A DNA stretch of 64,000 nucleotides from Bacillus thuringiensis (GCF_001182785.1 NZ_CP012099.1:2168501-2232500), one strand, 5' to 3'; shown: positions 1-7,960, counted from the first letter of the stretch. Made by a program: numbers and translations. Notes: a model not told the origin generated them from the letters alone.

Positions 1-2
1 TA

Positions 3-722
3 TTGTTTGGAACGACAAAAGGAAGCTATACAGGAGCGATTGAAAGAGCTGGGCTATTTGAACTTGTTGATGGTGGTACATTATTTTTAGATGAACTGAA
101 TTCAATGCCTCTTGATTTGCAGGCAAAAATGTTACGAGTGTTAGAAGATGGAGTCATTAGAAGAATTGGTGATAATAAGACGAGAAAAGTAGATGTTCGT
201 GTTATTACCGCAATGAACCAGCCTCCAGAAATATGTTTACGAGAGAATAAAATTCGCACTGATTTATATTATCGCTTAAACGTATTTTCATTATATATCC
301 CACCGCTTCGTGAAAGAACTGAGGATGTACTATTATTAGCATCTTATTTTTTGAAAGAATATAATAAAAGTTATAAAAAAGGTGTACTTCAAATTGATGA
401 GGAAGCGAAAGATAGACTGCAAGCTTATCAGTGGCCTGGAAATGTCCGAGAGTTAAAACATACGATTGAACATGCTGTTATTATTGCAGAAGGGAATACA
501 TTAACAGCCAATTGTTTACCACGTACATTTCGGAAAGAGAATTTTTCGAAGAAGAAGGGTATAATGCCACTTAGAGCAGCACTTCATCAAACAGAAAAAG
601 AATTAATAGATCAAGCGTTGATTGAAACGGAAGGGAATATATTACAAGCCGCAAAAATGTTAGGTATCCCTCGTCAAACGCTTCAATATAAACTGAGCAA
701 GTACGACAAAACCGCCGAATAA
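3..722 (+). CDS. kamR: Sigma-54-dependent transcriptional activator, C-terminal part (KamR-type), cut by window edge
   Basis: This is the C-terminal 239 residues of an enhancer-binding protein that activates sigma-54 RNA polymerase by ATP hydrolysis. The GAFTGA loop appears as GSYTGA near residue 8, Walker B as [10 protein letters not shown], then the arginine region YYRLNVF and [10 protein letters not shown], the sensor-II-like WPGNVREL, and a Fis-type helix-turn-helix at the end ([19 protein letters not shown]). The N-terminal sensory part and Walker A lie upstream of the window, so the frame is partial and its first codon here is not a real start. A -24/-12 promoter and kamA follow directly. 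From this I infer control of lysine degradation, as reported for the kam locus of B. thuringiensis. A RocR-like paralogue cannot be excluded without the N terminus. Confidence 0.85.
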   Translation: MFGTTKGSYTGAIERAGLFELVDGGTLFLDELNSMPLDLQAKMLRVLEDGVIRRIGDNKTRKVDVRVITAMNQPPEICLRENKIRTDLYYRLNVFSLYIPPLRERTEDVLLLASYFLKEYNKSYKKGVLQIDEEAKDRLQAYQWPGNVRELKHTIEHAVIIAEGNTLTANCLPRTFRKENFSKKKGIMPLRAALHQTEKELIDQALIETEGNILQAAKMLGIPRQTLQYKLSKYDKTAE

Positions 723-737
723 TCGGCGGTTTTTGTG
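708..737 (+). terminator. Rho-independent terminator overlapping the stop codon of the activator
   Basis: AAACCGCCGA (709-718) pairs with TCGGCGGTTT and is followed by a T-rich run. The TAA stop (720-722) lies in the loop, so the last codons form the left arm of the hairpin. Confidence 0.85.
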
Positions 738-878
738 TGTTTGCACGAATAAAAGAGCGTTTACATATATAAAAAGTAATGAATATGATGTTAAGTATTG
801 ATTTCATACAACGCTTAAAAATATTTTTTCGCTTATGTAATAGGGTTCTCCGCACATTTACTTATCAACAATGTAAAG

Positions 879-896
879 TTGGCATAACTATTGCTT
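879..896 (+). promoter_or_regulatory. Sigma-54 (-24/-12) promoter of kamA
   Basis: TTGGCATAACTATTGCTT matches the sigma-54 pattern TGGCAY-N5-TTGCW. The invariant GG (881-882) and GC (893-894) are exactly 10 bp apart. Transcription would start near 906, just ahead of the ribosome-binding site GGGGG (920-924). The adjacent upstream gene encodes a sigma-54 activator, which supports the assignment. Confidence 0.85.
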
Positions 897-932
897 ATAT
901 AAAGGATGAGCGTATAAAAAGGGGGAATAGCA

Positions 933-2354
933 ATGTTACATGATGTATACAAACCAAATCGTCACTGGAAGGATATCGAATTATGGAAAGATGTTACTGA
1001 AGAGCAATGGAATGATTGGGTTTGGCAATTAACGAATACGATCAAAACGTTAGATGACTTAAGAAAAGTAATTAACTTAACACCTGAAGAAGAAGAGGGC
1101 GTTAAAATTTCAACGAAAACGATCCCGTTAAACATTACACCGTACTATGCTTGGCTAATGAATCCTGATGATCCACGCTGTCCGATTCGGATGCAATCAG
1201 TACCGATTTCGGAAGAGTTATATAAAACAAAATATGATTTAGAAGATCCACTTCACGAAGATGAAGATTCACCAGTTCCAGGGCTAACACATCGTTATCC
1301 AGACCGTGTACTATTCTTAGTAACAAATCAATGTTCTATGTATTGTCGTTACTGTACACGTCGTCGTTTTAGTGGACAAATTGGAATGGGTGTACCGAAG
1401 AAACAATTAGATGATGCGATTGCTTATATTAGTGAAACACCACAAGTGCGAGATGTATTAATCTCCGGTGGTGATGGACTTCTAATTAACGATAAAATTT
1501 TAGAATATGTATTAAAAAATTTACGAGAGATTCCGCATGTTGAGATTATTCGTATCGGAACGAGAGCACCAGTAGTATTCCCGCAACGTATTACAGAAAA
1601 TTTATGTAACATTATTAAAAAATACCATCCAGTATGGTTAAATACACATTTCAATACATCTATTGAAATTACTGAAGAATCGAAAAAGGCATGTGAAATG
1701 TTAGCGAATGCTGGTGTTCCAGTCGGAAACCAAGCAGTAATTTTAGCTGGTATTAACGACAGCGTTCCAATTATGAAAAAACTTATGCATGACTTAGTAA
1801 AAATCCGTGTACGTCCATATTACATTTATCAATGTGACTTATCTGAAGGTATCGGTCACTTCCGTGCACCAGTATCTAAAGGTCTTGAAATTATTGAAGG
1901 TTTACGTGGACACACATCTGGTTATGCTGTTCCGACATTCGTTGTTGATGCGCCAGGTGGAGGCGGTAAAATTGCACTTCAACCAAACTATTTAATCTCA
2001 CAAAGTGCAGATAAAGTTGTACTTCGTAACTTTGAAGGTGTTATTACGACGTATCCAGAGCCAGAGAGCTATATTCCAGGAAGAGCGGAAGGATACTTTA
2101 AAGAGATTTATCCGAACTACGAAGAAAAACGTTCAGATGTTGGTATCGCAGGTCTTATGAGCGATAAGAAATTTAACCTCGTTCCAGACGACTTACAGCG
2201 TATGAACCGTCGTAAAGACTATGAAGATAATGATACTCATGCATCTTTAAAAGATAAACGTGATAAGCGTGATCAATTAAAAGATAAAAAATATCAAGCG
2301 CAAATGGCTAAATTAGAAGAAAACGACAAAAAAACTGAGGGTGATGCAGTATGA
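933..2354 (+). CDS. kamA: Lysine 2,3-aminomutase
   Basis: This radical-SAM, PLP-dependent enzyme interconverts L-alpha-lysine and L-beta-lysine. The iron-sulfur motif CSMYCRYC supplies Cys134, Cys138 and Cys141. The GGGGK motif places the PLP lysine at residue 346. At 473 residues it is the usual length for the family, and the tail after about 430 is charged (KDKRDKRDQLKDKK) as in Bacillus homologues. The start has AAAAAGGGGG just upstream. The stop overlaps the start of yokU (ATGA), so the two are translationally coupled. Expression is expected from the -24/-12 promoter at 879-896. A beta-lysine acetyltransferase gene (ablB/yodP), its partner elsewhere, is not in this window. Confidence 0.97.
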   Translation: MLHDVYKPNRHWKDIELWKDVTEEQWNDWVWQLTNTIKTLDDLRKVINLTPEEEEGVKISTKTIPLNITPYYAWLMNPDDPRCPIRMQSVPISEELYKTKYDLEDPLHEDEDSPVPGLTHRYPDRVLFLVTNQCSMYCRYCTRRRFSGQIGMGVPKKQLDDAIAYISETPQVRDVLISGGDGLLINDKILEYVLKNLREIPHVEIIRIGTRAPVVFPQRITENLCNIIKKYHPVWLNTHFNTSIEITEESKKACEMLANAGVPVGNQAVILAGINDSVPIMKKLMHDLVKIRVRPYYIYQCDLSEGIGHFRAPVSKGLEIIEGLRGHTSGYAVPTFVVDAPGGGGKIALQPNYLISQSADKVVLRNFEGVITTYPEPESYIPGRAEGYFKEIYPNYEEKRSDVGIAGLMSDKKFNLVPDDLQRMNRRKDYEDNDTHASLKDKRDKRDQLKDKKYQAQMAKLEENDKKTEGDAV

Positions 2355-2623
2355 ATTGTATGTGGTGTGACAGTACAGAAGCGAAAGAAAGCTTGAATAC
2401 TGTATATTGGGAATTACCAGATGGTACGAAAGCCATTGAAATCCAAAAGACACCATGTATTTCTTGTTCCTCGTGCGGGATGGACTATCAATCAGACCAT
2501 ACAGTAAAAGAAATTGAAGATCAATTATTTTTAATTTATACGAAAGATTTACCAAAACAACTAACATATGAAGAATTAATGGGAAGACCACGTCTATTAA
2601 AAAGAAATTATTTCGACTTTTAA
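2351..2623 (+). CDS. yokU: YokU family protein (CxxC zinc-ribbon-like)
   Basis: This 90-residue protein has two Cys pairs (CMWC at 3-6 and CISCSSC near 36-42), a YgiT/MqsA-type treble-clef or zinc-ribbon N terminus. It overlaps the kamA stop by four bases and is followed by a terminator, so it ends the kamA operon. yokU neighbours kamA in B. subtilis too. MqsA-like antitoxins share this Cys pattern, but no partner toxin is adjacent and the protein lacks an obvious DNA-binding half, so I make no toxin-antitoxin claim. Confidence 0.85.
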   Translation: MNCMWCDSTEAKESLNTVYWELPDGTKAIEIQKTPCISCSSCGMDYQSDHTVKEIEDQLFLIYTKDLPKQLTYEELMGRPRLLKRNYFDF

Positions 2624-2650
2624 CCAGCTTTTATGCTGGTTTTTTTCTTT
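2622..2650 (+). terminator. Terminator of kamA-yokU
   Basis: AACCAGC (2622-2628) pairs with GCTGGTT (2635-2641) and runs into TTTTTTCTTTTTT. A -10 hexamer TATAAT (2660-2665), probably for yozE, follows at once. Confidence 0.9.
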
Positions 2651-2695
2651 TTTGCCTTGTATAATGTACCCAAGTTAGAAAGGTAGGGAATATTT

Positions 2696-2911
2696 TTGAA
2701 AAAAACATTTTACCATTATATGATGAAGCATCGTGCAGCTTTATTTAGAAATGAAATTTCAGATTTAGCAGAGGCGATGTATGATGATTTAAGTTTTCCG
2801 AAGCAATCTGAAGACTATGATGAAATTAGTTCATACTTAGAGTTGAGCGGAATGCTAGAAAGTATGTCTATATTTGATGAAGCCTGGGATTTATACATAC
2901 AAGATAGATAA
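2696..2911 (+). CDS. yozE: YozE family protein (UPF0346)
   Basis: This 71-residue protein matches the YozE family, a small SAM-like helical fold of unknown biochemical role. Family hallmarks are the FYHYMMKHR opening, the DLSFPK block, SEDYDEISSYLEL and the FDEAWDLY ending. The start is TTG, preceded by AGAAAGGTAGGG at a workable distance; no in-frame ATG would keep the conserved FYHYM opening. It has its own TATAAT box and terminator. Gene order with yodN, yokU and kamA matches B. subtilis. Confidence 0.9.
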   Translation: MKKTFYHYMMKHRAALFRNEISDLAEAMYDDLSFPKQSEDYDEISSYLELSGMLESMSIFDEAWDLYIQDR

Positions 2912-2923
2912 AAACTATTTGAA

Positions 2924-2977
2924 AACATACAGAATACATTACTTTGTGTAAAGTGAAGTATTCTGTATGTTTTTTTA
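2924..2977 (+). terminator. Terminator downstream of yozE
   Basis: AACATACAGAATAC (2924-2937) pairs perfectly over 14 bp with GTATTCTGTATGTT (2958-2971), followed by TTTTTT. A second weaker hairpin, AAAGCTAGT/ACTAGCTTT, with its own T run lies at 2997-3025. Confidence 0.9.
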
Positions 2978-3161
2978 TTATGAAATTTGTTGATTTAAAG
3001 CTAGTCTAGTTACTAGCTTTTTTTTGAGTGTAACGTAAATTTTATAAGATTATAATTTTTATTGAAAAAATTTATGAATATAAGCTTCTGTGATAAGCGT
3101 TTTTATGTAGGTTGCATATACTGATATCAAAATCACGACGTCAAAAAAAGGAGAGATAGAG

Positions 3162-3824
3162 ATGGCAAGAAAAAAACAACCTAAATACAACGTAGGGGAC
3201 ATAGTCGTGATTACGCTATATGGAACCGTTGGGAAAATCACAAATATGAAGGTTTTAGATGGAGTTTATGTATACGAAGTCAATAATCACGATGGATTTT
3301 ACGTAGAGCAAACATTGCAGCACGTTACAGAGCAAGATATGAAAAAGGGCGATACGGAGTGGATTGAATTAAATTATAATTTCACGTTTGGTGATCTTGT
3401 GCAAGTAACTGGATATGATAAAGATGTTTTCCGTATTGTTGGTTTTCGTACAGAAGTATGGAGATATAAGAATGACGCCTGGGAAGATACAATTTATGAA
3501 TTGTCACGGATTACGGATGGTGAATGGTTAGAAGCGGATGAGTCAGATTTAACGTTACTTGCGAATGCTCAAACGGCAAATGCCATTTTGAAGAAACTGA
3601 AACAAGATAAAGCAGGTATGAATAAATTAGATTTAGGTAAGTTAAAGTCAATTAACAACTCGAAAAAAGTGAGTGTTAAGACGAATCGTCAAGAAATCAT
3701 TGATGGGTTACTTGATATTTATAACGATTATCAATTATTGTTCGATACATTTAAAGATGAAGAATATAAAATTGTAATGGATGTTGTTCATAATTATTTA
3801 GTTAAATTGACAGAGAAAAAATAG
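3162..3824 (+). CDS. yodN: YodN family conserved hypothetical protein
   Basis: This 220-residue soluble protein has the length and position of B. subtilis YodN, between yozD and yozE. The first 120 residues are beta-rich, with two KOW/SH3-like blocks (YNVGDIVVITLYGTVGKI and FTFGDLVQVTGYDKDVFRIVGF). The last 70 residues are helical and charged. There are no membrane segments. AAAAGGAGAGATAGAG gives a strong ribosome-binding site. The function is unknown; the tandem barrel-like segments would suit nucleic acid or protein binding, which is inference only. Confidence 0.8.
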   Translation: MARKKQPKYNVGDIVVITLYGTVGKITNMKVLDGVYVYEVNNHDGFYVEQTLQHVTEQDMKKGDTEWIELNYNFTFGDLVQVTGYDKDVFRIVGFRTEVWRYKNDAWEDTIYELSRITDGEWLEADESDLTLLANAQTANAILKKLKQDKAGMNKLDLGKLKSINNSKKVSVKTNRQEIIDGLLDIYNDYQLLFDTFKDEEYKIVMDVVHNYLVKLTEKK

Positions 3825-3828
3825 TTAA

Positions 3829-3984
3829 CTAGAAAGAGAGAATAAATTGAACAACAACATATGCAGTATAAGGTATGCCTACAACTATTAAAAAAATAAA
3901 AAGCCACTTTATAAGAGAGTCTGCCCATTGATCTTCATGCATGAACTCTTCTTTTGTTTGTCCTACTTCATATTGATTTTCCAT
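3829..3984 (-). CDS. 51-residue single-pass membrane protein
   Basis: A short frame too small for most gene callers. It starts at ATG (complement of 3982-3984) behind AAAGGGGGAAATAATA, a strong ribosome-binding site. The product is MENQYEVGQTKEEF..., a charged N terminus, then one hydrophobic helix (WLFIFLIVVGIPYTAYVVVQ). It is convergent with yodN, the two stops only four bases apart. The function is unknown. The strong translation signals and a clean membrane helix argue that it is real. Confidence 0.7.
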   Translation of the reverse strand: MENQYEVGQTKEEFMHEDQWADSLIKWLFIFLIVVGIPYTAYVVVQFILSF

Positions 3985-4133
3985 TATTATTTCCCCCTTT
4001 GAATAGCTTGTACTACAATCGTATGCATCTCGTCCAAAGCTTATGACCTATAAAAAAATAAAATCTATTTTTCTAATCTCATATACATAATTTTGAGATT
4101 TTTTCATAAAACAGAAATAAAGGAGTGATGCTC

Positions 4134-4313
4134 ATGAAGGAAATTGAAGTCGTGATTGATACGGAAGAGATTGCGGAGTTTTTTTATGAGCAACTAATTG
4201 AAAGAGGGTACGTCCCAAAACGAGAAGAAATTGAAGATCTCGCAGATATTACATTTGAGTATTTATTAGAGAAATGCATGATTGATGAAGTTTTTGATGA
4301 AGAGGATGAATGA
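4134..4313 (+). CDS. yozD: YozD family small acidic protein
   Basis: This is a very acidic protein of 59 residues (VVIDTEEIAEFFYEQL..., ending FDEEDE), matching YozD in sequence style and in position beside yodN. I place the start at ATG 4134: AAAGGAG (4119-4125) is then eight bases upstream, whereas the GTG at 4125 lies inside that ribosome-binding site. The role is unknown. A terminator follows. Confidence 0.85.
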   Translation: MKEIEVVIDTEEIAEFFYEQLIERGYVPKREEIEDLADITFEYLLEKCMIDEVFDEEDE

Positions 4314-4317
4314 AAGT

Positions 4318-4344
4318 AACGACGGGCATAACTCGTCGTTTTTT
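4318..4344 (+). terminator. Terminator of yozD
   Basis: AACGACG (4318-4324) pairs with CGTCGTT (4334-4340), followed by TTTT. Confidence 0.85.
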
Positions 4345-4383
4345 ACTCTTTACAAACCTGTCACAAATATAGTCAATAATTAT

Positions 4384-4392
4384 TGGTATAAT
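4384..4392 (+). promoter_or_regulatory. Extended -10 promoter of the RS-repeat/kinase/spo0M operon
   Basis: TGGTATAAT is a consensus extended -10 element. It contains the first in-frame ATG (4391), which excludes that codon as the translation start and favours ATG 4424. No good -35 hexamer is seen, as is usual for extended -10 promoters. Confidence 0.65.
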
Positions 4393-4423
4393 GAAAAGGA
4401 AATTTTACTCAAGAGGTGAAGGG

Positions 4424-4606
4424 ATGTTCAAAAAAATTATTGATTCTTTATTAGGAAAGAAAAAATATCGTTCGTATTCAAGTAGTGATTATCGTCGTAG
4501 AGGGCGCTCTTATTCAAGTAGCGATTATAAACGACGTTCATCTGGTTATGGACATCAACATTATAAAAGAAAACGTAAAAGCCGTAGCTTCTTTTCAAGT
4601 AGCTGA
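4424..4606 (+). CDS. Small Arg/Ser/Tyr-repeat basic protein upstream of a Ser/Thr kinase
   Basis: This is a 60-residue, strongly basic protein. Residues 1-14 can form a short amphipathic helix (MFKKIIDSLLGKKK). The rest is low-complexity RS-type sequence with a tandem repeat (RSYSSSDYRRR, then RSYSSSDYKRR) and a KRKRKSRSFFSSS tail. The start is ATG 4424 with AAGAGGTGAAGGG just upstream; an ATG at 4391 lies within the -10 box. The TGA stop overlaps the kinase start (TGATG), so translation is coupled. About a third of its residues are Ser or Tyr set between Arg and Lys, which makes it an attractive phosphorylation substrate for the coupled kinase. That is inference; I do not recognise a named family. 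Confidence 0.75.
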   Translation: MFKKIIDSLLGKKKYRSYSSSDYRRRGRSYSSSDYKRRSSGYGHQHYKRKRKSRSFFSSS

Positions 4607-5427
4607 TGAAATGGCGTCGTGTACTAGCATTATTTGATAGACCACTGCGAAAAAATACAATTGTTGCAGAACGTTATAAAATTGAATCAGTAATTGGAAT
4701 GGGCAGTTATGGGGTTACATATGTCGTTAATGATTTACAAATAAATAGATATAAAGTCTTAAAACAATTAAGACAAAGTAAACAAAGATATGAGTCTGGT
4801 AGAAAATCATTTGAACAAGAGAAAATGATTTTACAAACATTAAATCATCATGCAATTCCTAGTCTATATGATCATTTCATATGGGAGAAAAAGAGCTTCT
4901 TTGTGATGGAGTACATGCCTGGTAAAAATTTTGAAGATTATATTTTCATAGATGGGTATGTATATACAGAACGTGAAGTTTTTGAGATTTTATATGAAAT
5001 ATTAGAAATTGTATCGGTGTTTCATAGTGAAGGCATTATTCATCGAGATTTACGCATTCCAAACATACTAATGAAAGAAAATCAAATTAGTATTATTGAT
5101 TTTGGATTGGCTAAATGGAAAGGTGAGGATGATGAGCGAGCTACAACTTACGAAGGTGAACAAGCTTTGATGCGAGAAGTTCACTTTCGTAGCGACTTTT
5201 ATGCGCTCGGTCATTTCTCATTATTTTTATTATATGCAGGATATGAATCTAATGAAAAACAGGAAAAACCATGGTACGAAGAATTAACTTTGGAAAATTA
5301 TAATCGCGAAATTCTTATGCGAATGTTACAAATAAAAACGCCGTACTATGAGAATGTACAAGATTTAAAACAAGATGTAGCTTCTGCTTTAGAAAGGATG
5401 GAGACTCCATGTTTCAAAAGTTTTTAG
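4606..5427 (+). CDS. Hanks-type Ser/Thr protein kinase, soluble
   Basis: This is a 273-residue kinase with no membrane segment or PASTA repeats. The glycine loop is GMGSYG (31-36), the ATP lysine is Lys53 (KVLKQL), the helix-C glutamate is about Glu71, the catalytic loop is HRDLRIPN (146-153) and the metal motif is DFG (165-167). The lysine that normally follows HRDL is arginine here (Arg150); the catalytic Asp148 and Asn153 are kept, so activity is plausible. It resembles the short YbdM/YrzF-type kinases of bacilli. Its start overlaps the stop of the RS-repeat protein, and its end overlaps the start of spo0M by 19 bases. This strongly suggests one regulatory unit. Confidence 0.88.
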   Translation: MKWRRVLALFDRPLRKNTIVAERYKIESVIGMGSYGVTYVVNDLQINRYKVLKQLRQSKQRYESGRKSFEQEKMILQTLNHHAIPSLYDHFIWEKKSFFVMEYMPGKNFEDYIFIDGYVYTEREVFEILYEILEIVSVFHSEGIIHRDLRIPNILMKENQISIIDFGLAKWKGEDDERATTYEGEQALMREVHFRSDFYALGHFSLFLLYAGYESNEKQEKPWYEELTLENYNREILMRMLQIKTPYYENVQDLKQDVASALERMETPCFKSF

Positions 5428-6164
5428 CAAGCGTTGGTATTGGAAGTGCAAAGGTAGATACTGTTCTTGAAAAAGATGAGTATATTGTTGGGGAAGAAAT
5501 AGTTGGAAAGGTTCATATAATTGGAGGTTCAGTTAGCCAACAAATTGAAAGCATTTACTTAACATTATCGACGTCGTATGTACGAGAAGTGGATGATAAA
5601 AAAGTAACAGCAACATATGATTTAGAGCGAGTACGCTTAACAGAACCTTTTTCTGTAGAACCGAATGAAAAAGTTGAAATTCCATTTTCTTTTTCAATGC
5701 CAATTGAAGCACCACTTACACTTGGTATGAAAACGGTTTGGATTCATACAGGTCTTGATATTAAACGTAGTATAGACCCAAGTGACCGCGACTACGTTCA
5801 AGTGTTACCCAATGCATTATTAAGTAGTGTTTTAGATAGTGTAAATGAATTAGGGTTTAAAGCACGTCATATAGAATGTGAAGAATTACCGCATCGATTA
5901 CGTAAGCAAGTTCCATTCGCACAAGAATTTGAGTTTATTCCGGTTTCTGGAGAGCATTATGGGAAATTAGATGAATTAGAATTATTAATCTTGCCACGTG
6001 CATACGACCGACTAGAAATTATTATGGAAGTAGATAGAAAATCCCGTGGTTTAGCTGGATTATTCGCTGAGGCGCTTGATCTTGATGAGAAGGTGATTCG
6101 TTTTACCGTAACAAGAGAAGATATCCCTGAGATGAAGCAAAAAATTAATAATTATATTTTTTAA
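5409..6164 (+). CDS. spo0M: Sporulation-control protein Spo0M (arrestin-like fold)
   Basis: The 251-residue protein has the Spo0M family opening (FQKFLASVGIGSAKVDTVL) and the arrestin-like beta-sandwich pattern (YIVGEEIVGKVHIIGG, then VEIPFSF and DYVQV). Spo0M affects sporulation control and cell morphology in B. subtilis; the family is cytoplasmic. The ribosome-binding site GAAAGGATGGAG lies within the end of the kinase gene. Arrestin folds elsewhere recognise phosphorylated partners, so its coupling to a kinase gene deserves attention. Confidence 0.93.
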   Translation: MFQKFLASVGIGSAKVDTVLEKDEYIVGEEIVGKVHIIGGSVSQQIESIYLTLSTSYVREVDDKKVTATYDLERVRLTEPFSVEPNEKVEIPFSFSMPIEAPLTLGMKTVWIHTGLDIKRSIDPSDRDYVQVLPNALLSSVLDSVNELGFKARHIECEELPHRLRKQVPFAQEFEFIPVSGEHYGKLDELELLILPRAYDRLEIIMEVDRKSRGLAGLFAEALDLDEKVIRFTVTREDIPEMKQKINNYIF

Positions 6165-6168
6165 TAAA

Positions 6169-6228
6169 CTATGCATAAAAAAGAAATGGAGAGGAAAACT
6201 AAAACAACCGCTCCATTTTTTTGCATAG
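6169..6228 (+). terminator. Nested terminator hairpin after spo0M
   Basis: The inner stem AAATGGAG (6184-6191)/CTCCATTT (6211-6218) is followed by TTTTT. The outer arms CTATGCA (6169-6175)/TGCATAG (6222-6228) enclose it, and the right outer arm touches the ribosome-binding site of yodM. Confidence 0.8.
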
Positions 6229-6241
6229 TGAGGTTATGTAT

Positions 6242-6877
6242 GTGAAACGATATCGACATTTATACTTGCTAAGTTTTACGTTACTCATTTGTTTTGTCGT
6301 ATTATCACTTTCGTATCATACCGCTTGTATTGAGAATTTTGACAATATAGTCGCACATTTTATTCAAAGCTTTCGAAACGATTATTTGACGACCTATTTT
6401 ACTTGGGTGTCTTTTATCGGTTCCAAAAGAATATATTTTCCATTACTCATTATTCTTGTAATGTATTTTCTCGTTAGAAAAAAGTTGCTTAGTGCGTTAC
6501 TTCTAACAATTAATTACTACGGATCTCGTTATTTAAACAGTATGCTTAAACTATGGTACGAACGAGCAAGACCTGATGTCACGCAGCTTGTTACTGCGAC
6601 TGGATATAGTTTTCCGAGCGGTCATACGATGAATGCTACTGCTTTTTTAGGATTTATTGCATACGTCACAATTACTGAAGATCGTATTTCGTTGCATAAA
6701 AAATTATTAATTATTCTTATAGCAAGCTTTGTTGTATTATCTATTTCAGTTAGCCGAATATATCTTGGCGTGCACTATCCATCTGACGTATTAGCAGGAT
6801 GGGCAGCTGGCGGTAGCTGGCTCGTTTTATGTGTTATATTTCATAAAACGTTCATAAAAAAAGAACCTATGTCATAA
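6242..6877 (+). CDS. yodM: PAP2-family phosphatase (YodM-like)
   Basis: This integral membrane phosphatase of about 211 residues has all three PAP2 motifs: KLWYERARP, PSGH (in FPSGHTMNAT) and SRIYLGVHYPSD. The expected substrates are undecaprenyl pyrophosphate or phosphatidylglycerol phosphate-type lipids. Five to six hydrophobic helices are visible. I chose the GTG at 6242 because GTGAGG (6229-6234) is then correctly spaced; ATG 6236 is too close. The position beside yozD/yodN matches B. subtilis yodM. The 3' end is part of a terminator shared with the convergent CDF gene. Confidence 0.88.
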   Translation: MKRYRHLYLLSFTLLICFVVLSLSYHTACIENFDNIVAHFIQSFRNDYLTTYFTWVSFIGSKRIYFPLLIILVMYFLVRKKLLSALLLTINYYGSRYLNSMLKLWYERARPDVTQLVTATGYSFPSGHTMNATAFLGFIAYVTITEDRISLHKKLLIILIASFVVLSISVSRIYLGVHYPSDVLAGWAAGGSWLVLCVIFHKTFIKKEPMS

Positions 6878-6890
6878 TAGGTTCTTTTTT
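6857..6890. terminator. Bidirectional terminator inside two overlapping 3' ends
   Basis: AAAAAAGAACCTAT (6857-6870) pairs with ATAGGTTCTTTTTT (6877-6890). The stem encodes the last residues of both yodM (plus) and the CDF transporter (minus), whose ORFs overlap by 11 bases. Confidence 0.88.
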
Positions 6891-7748
6891 CATTGGCTCA
6901 ACATGAATGTGTGCATGGTAAATTCCAAACTTTTTGCGAAGCATAGCCTCGATATTGTCAGTAATACAGTGACTTTCTCCAACATCCATACGAGCATCTA
7001 CTTCAATTGTAATATCAACGTACGTTTGATTCCCGTACATACGTGCTCGAATATCTACAATGTTTTCCACACCGCCAATATGCTCAATAGCATCAGCGTA
7101 TTCTTCCATTTTATCAGGATCAATTCCATCTGTTAGCATATGAGAAGATTCTACGAAAATCTCCCATGCAGTTTTACAAATAATAAGACCGACAATTAAA
7201 GCGGCAATAGGGTCTAAAATAGGCATTTGGAACTGAGAACCGACAATACCTACTACAGTACCAATACTTACGAGTGCATCTGATAAATTATCCTTTGCAG
7301 CGGCTTCTAATGATTTACTTTTTGTTCGTGCTGCAATTTTTTTCGTATACAAATACACGCAGTACATAACGACAGCAGAAAATAAAGCAACCCATGCAGC
7401 GAGTACATTAGGTGCTGCTTGTTTCGGATTTAAGAAAGATTGAATGGCACTAATAACAACTTCTAATCCGACTGTTGCCATAATGAAGGACGCAACAAGT
7501 GATGCGATTTGTTCGGCCCGCGAATGCCCATACGGATGATCTGGGTCACGAGGTTTACGAGATATTTTTAGACCAATTAATATCGCTAAAGAAGCACCGA
7601 TATCCGTTAAGTTATTTAAACCGTCAGCACGTAATGCGCTAGAGAGGGTAATATAACTGATGATGATTTTCATAGAGGATAAAAATATGTAGGCCATAAT
7701 GCTGACAATAGCACCTTTATCAGCTTCTTTATGAGAAAGAGTATCCAT
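6867..7748 (-). CDS. Cation diffusion facilitator family transporter
   Basis: This is a divalent metal/proton antiporter of 293 residues with six predicted membrane helices and a soluble C-terminal domain. The metal-binding motifs HPYGHSRAEQ (a variant of the family H-x-x-x-D site), DNLSDALVS and the C-terminal HAHIHVEP are present, as is the early GLNNLTDIGAS aspartate. The likely substrates are Zn, Mn, Co or Fe. I use ATG 7748, eight bases after AAAGGTGAG; the GTG at 7757 overlaps that site. No metal-responsive operator is evident upstream. Confidence 0.9.
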   Translation of the reverse strand: MDTLSHKEADKGAIVSIMAYIFLSSMKIIISYITLSSALRADGLNNLTDIGASLAILIGLKISRKPRDPDHPYGHSRAEQIASLVASFIMATVGLEVVISAIQSFLNPKQAAPNVLAAWVALFSAVVMYCVYLYTKKIAARTKSKSLEAAAKDNLSDALVSIGTVVGIVGSQFQMPILDPIAALIVGLIICKTAWEIFVESSHMLTDGIDPDKMEEYADAIEHIGGVENIVDIRARMYGNQTYVDITIEVDARMDVGESHCITDNIEAMLRKKFGIYHAHIHVEPMKKEPIMT

Positions 7749-7960
7749 TTTAATCACTCACCTTTCTTTAAAGGAATTTCTTTCTATAAATAGAGTATCA
7801 AACGAAAGTCGTGTGGGTCTATACAAACATTGTTGACGTTTTATAGCTTTTTAAGAAGGGGATAACAAAGTTTCGTGAAGGAAAAATATGTTGAAAAGTA
7901 CAAAGTCAGGGTGTAAACCGAATTGGAGTTTATTTACTAAAGAGATAGGAGGGTAGATGG

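Noticed and set aside
2351..2623. YokU as an MqsA-like antitoxin of a toxin-antitoxin pair
   Set aside because: The Cys motifs are compatible, but no toxin-like gene is adjacent and the gene is locked in an operon with kamA.
4391..4423. ATG 4391 as start of the RS-repeat protein
   Set aside because: It lies within the TATAAT box and has no ribosome-binding site, whereas ATG 4424 follows AAGAGGTGAAGGG.
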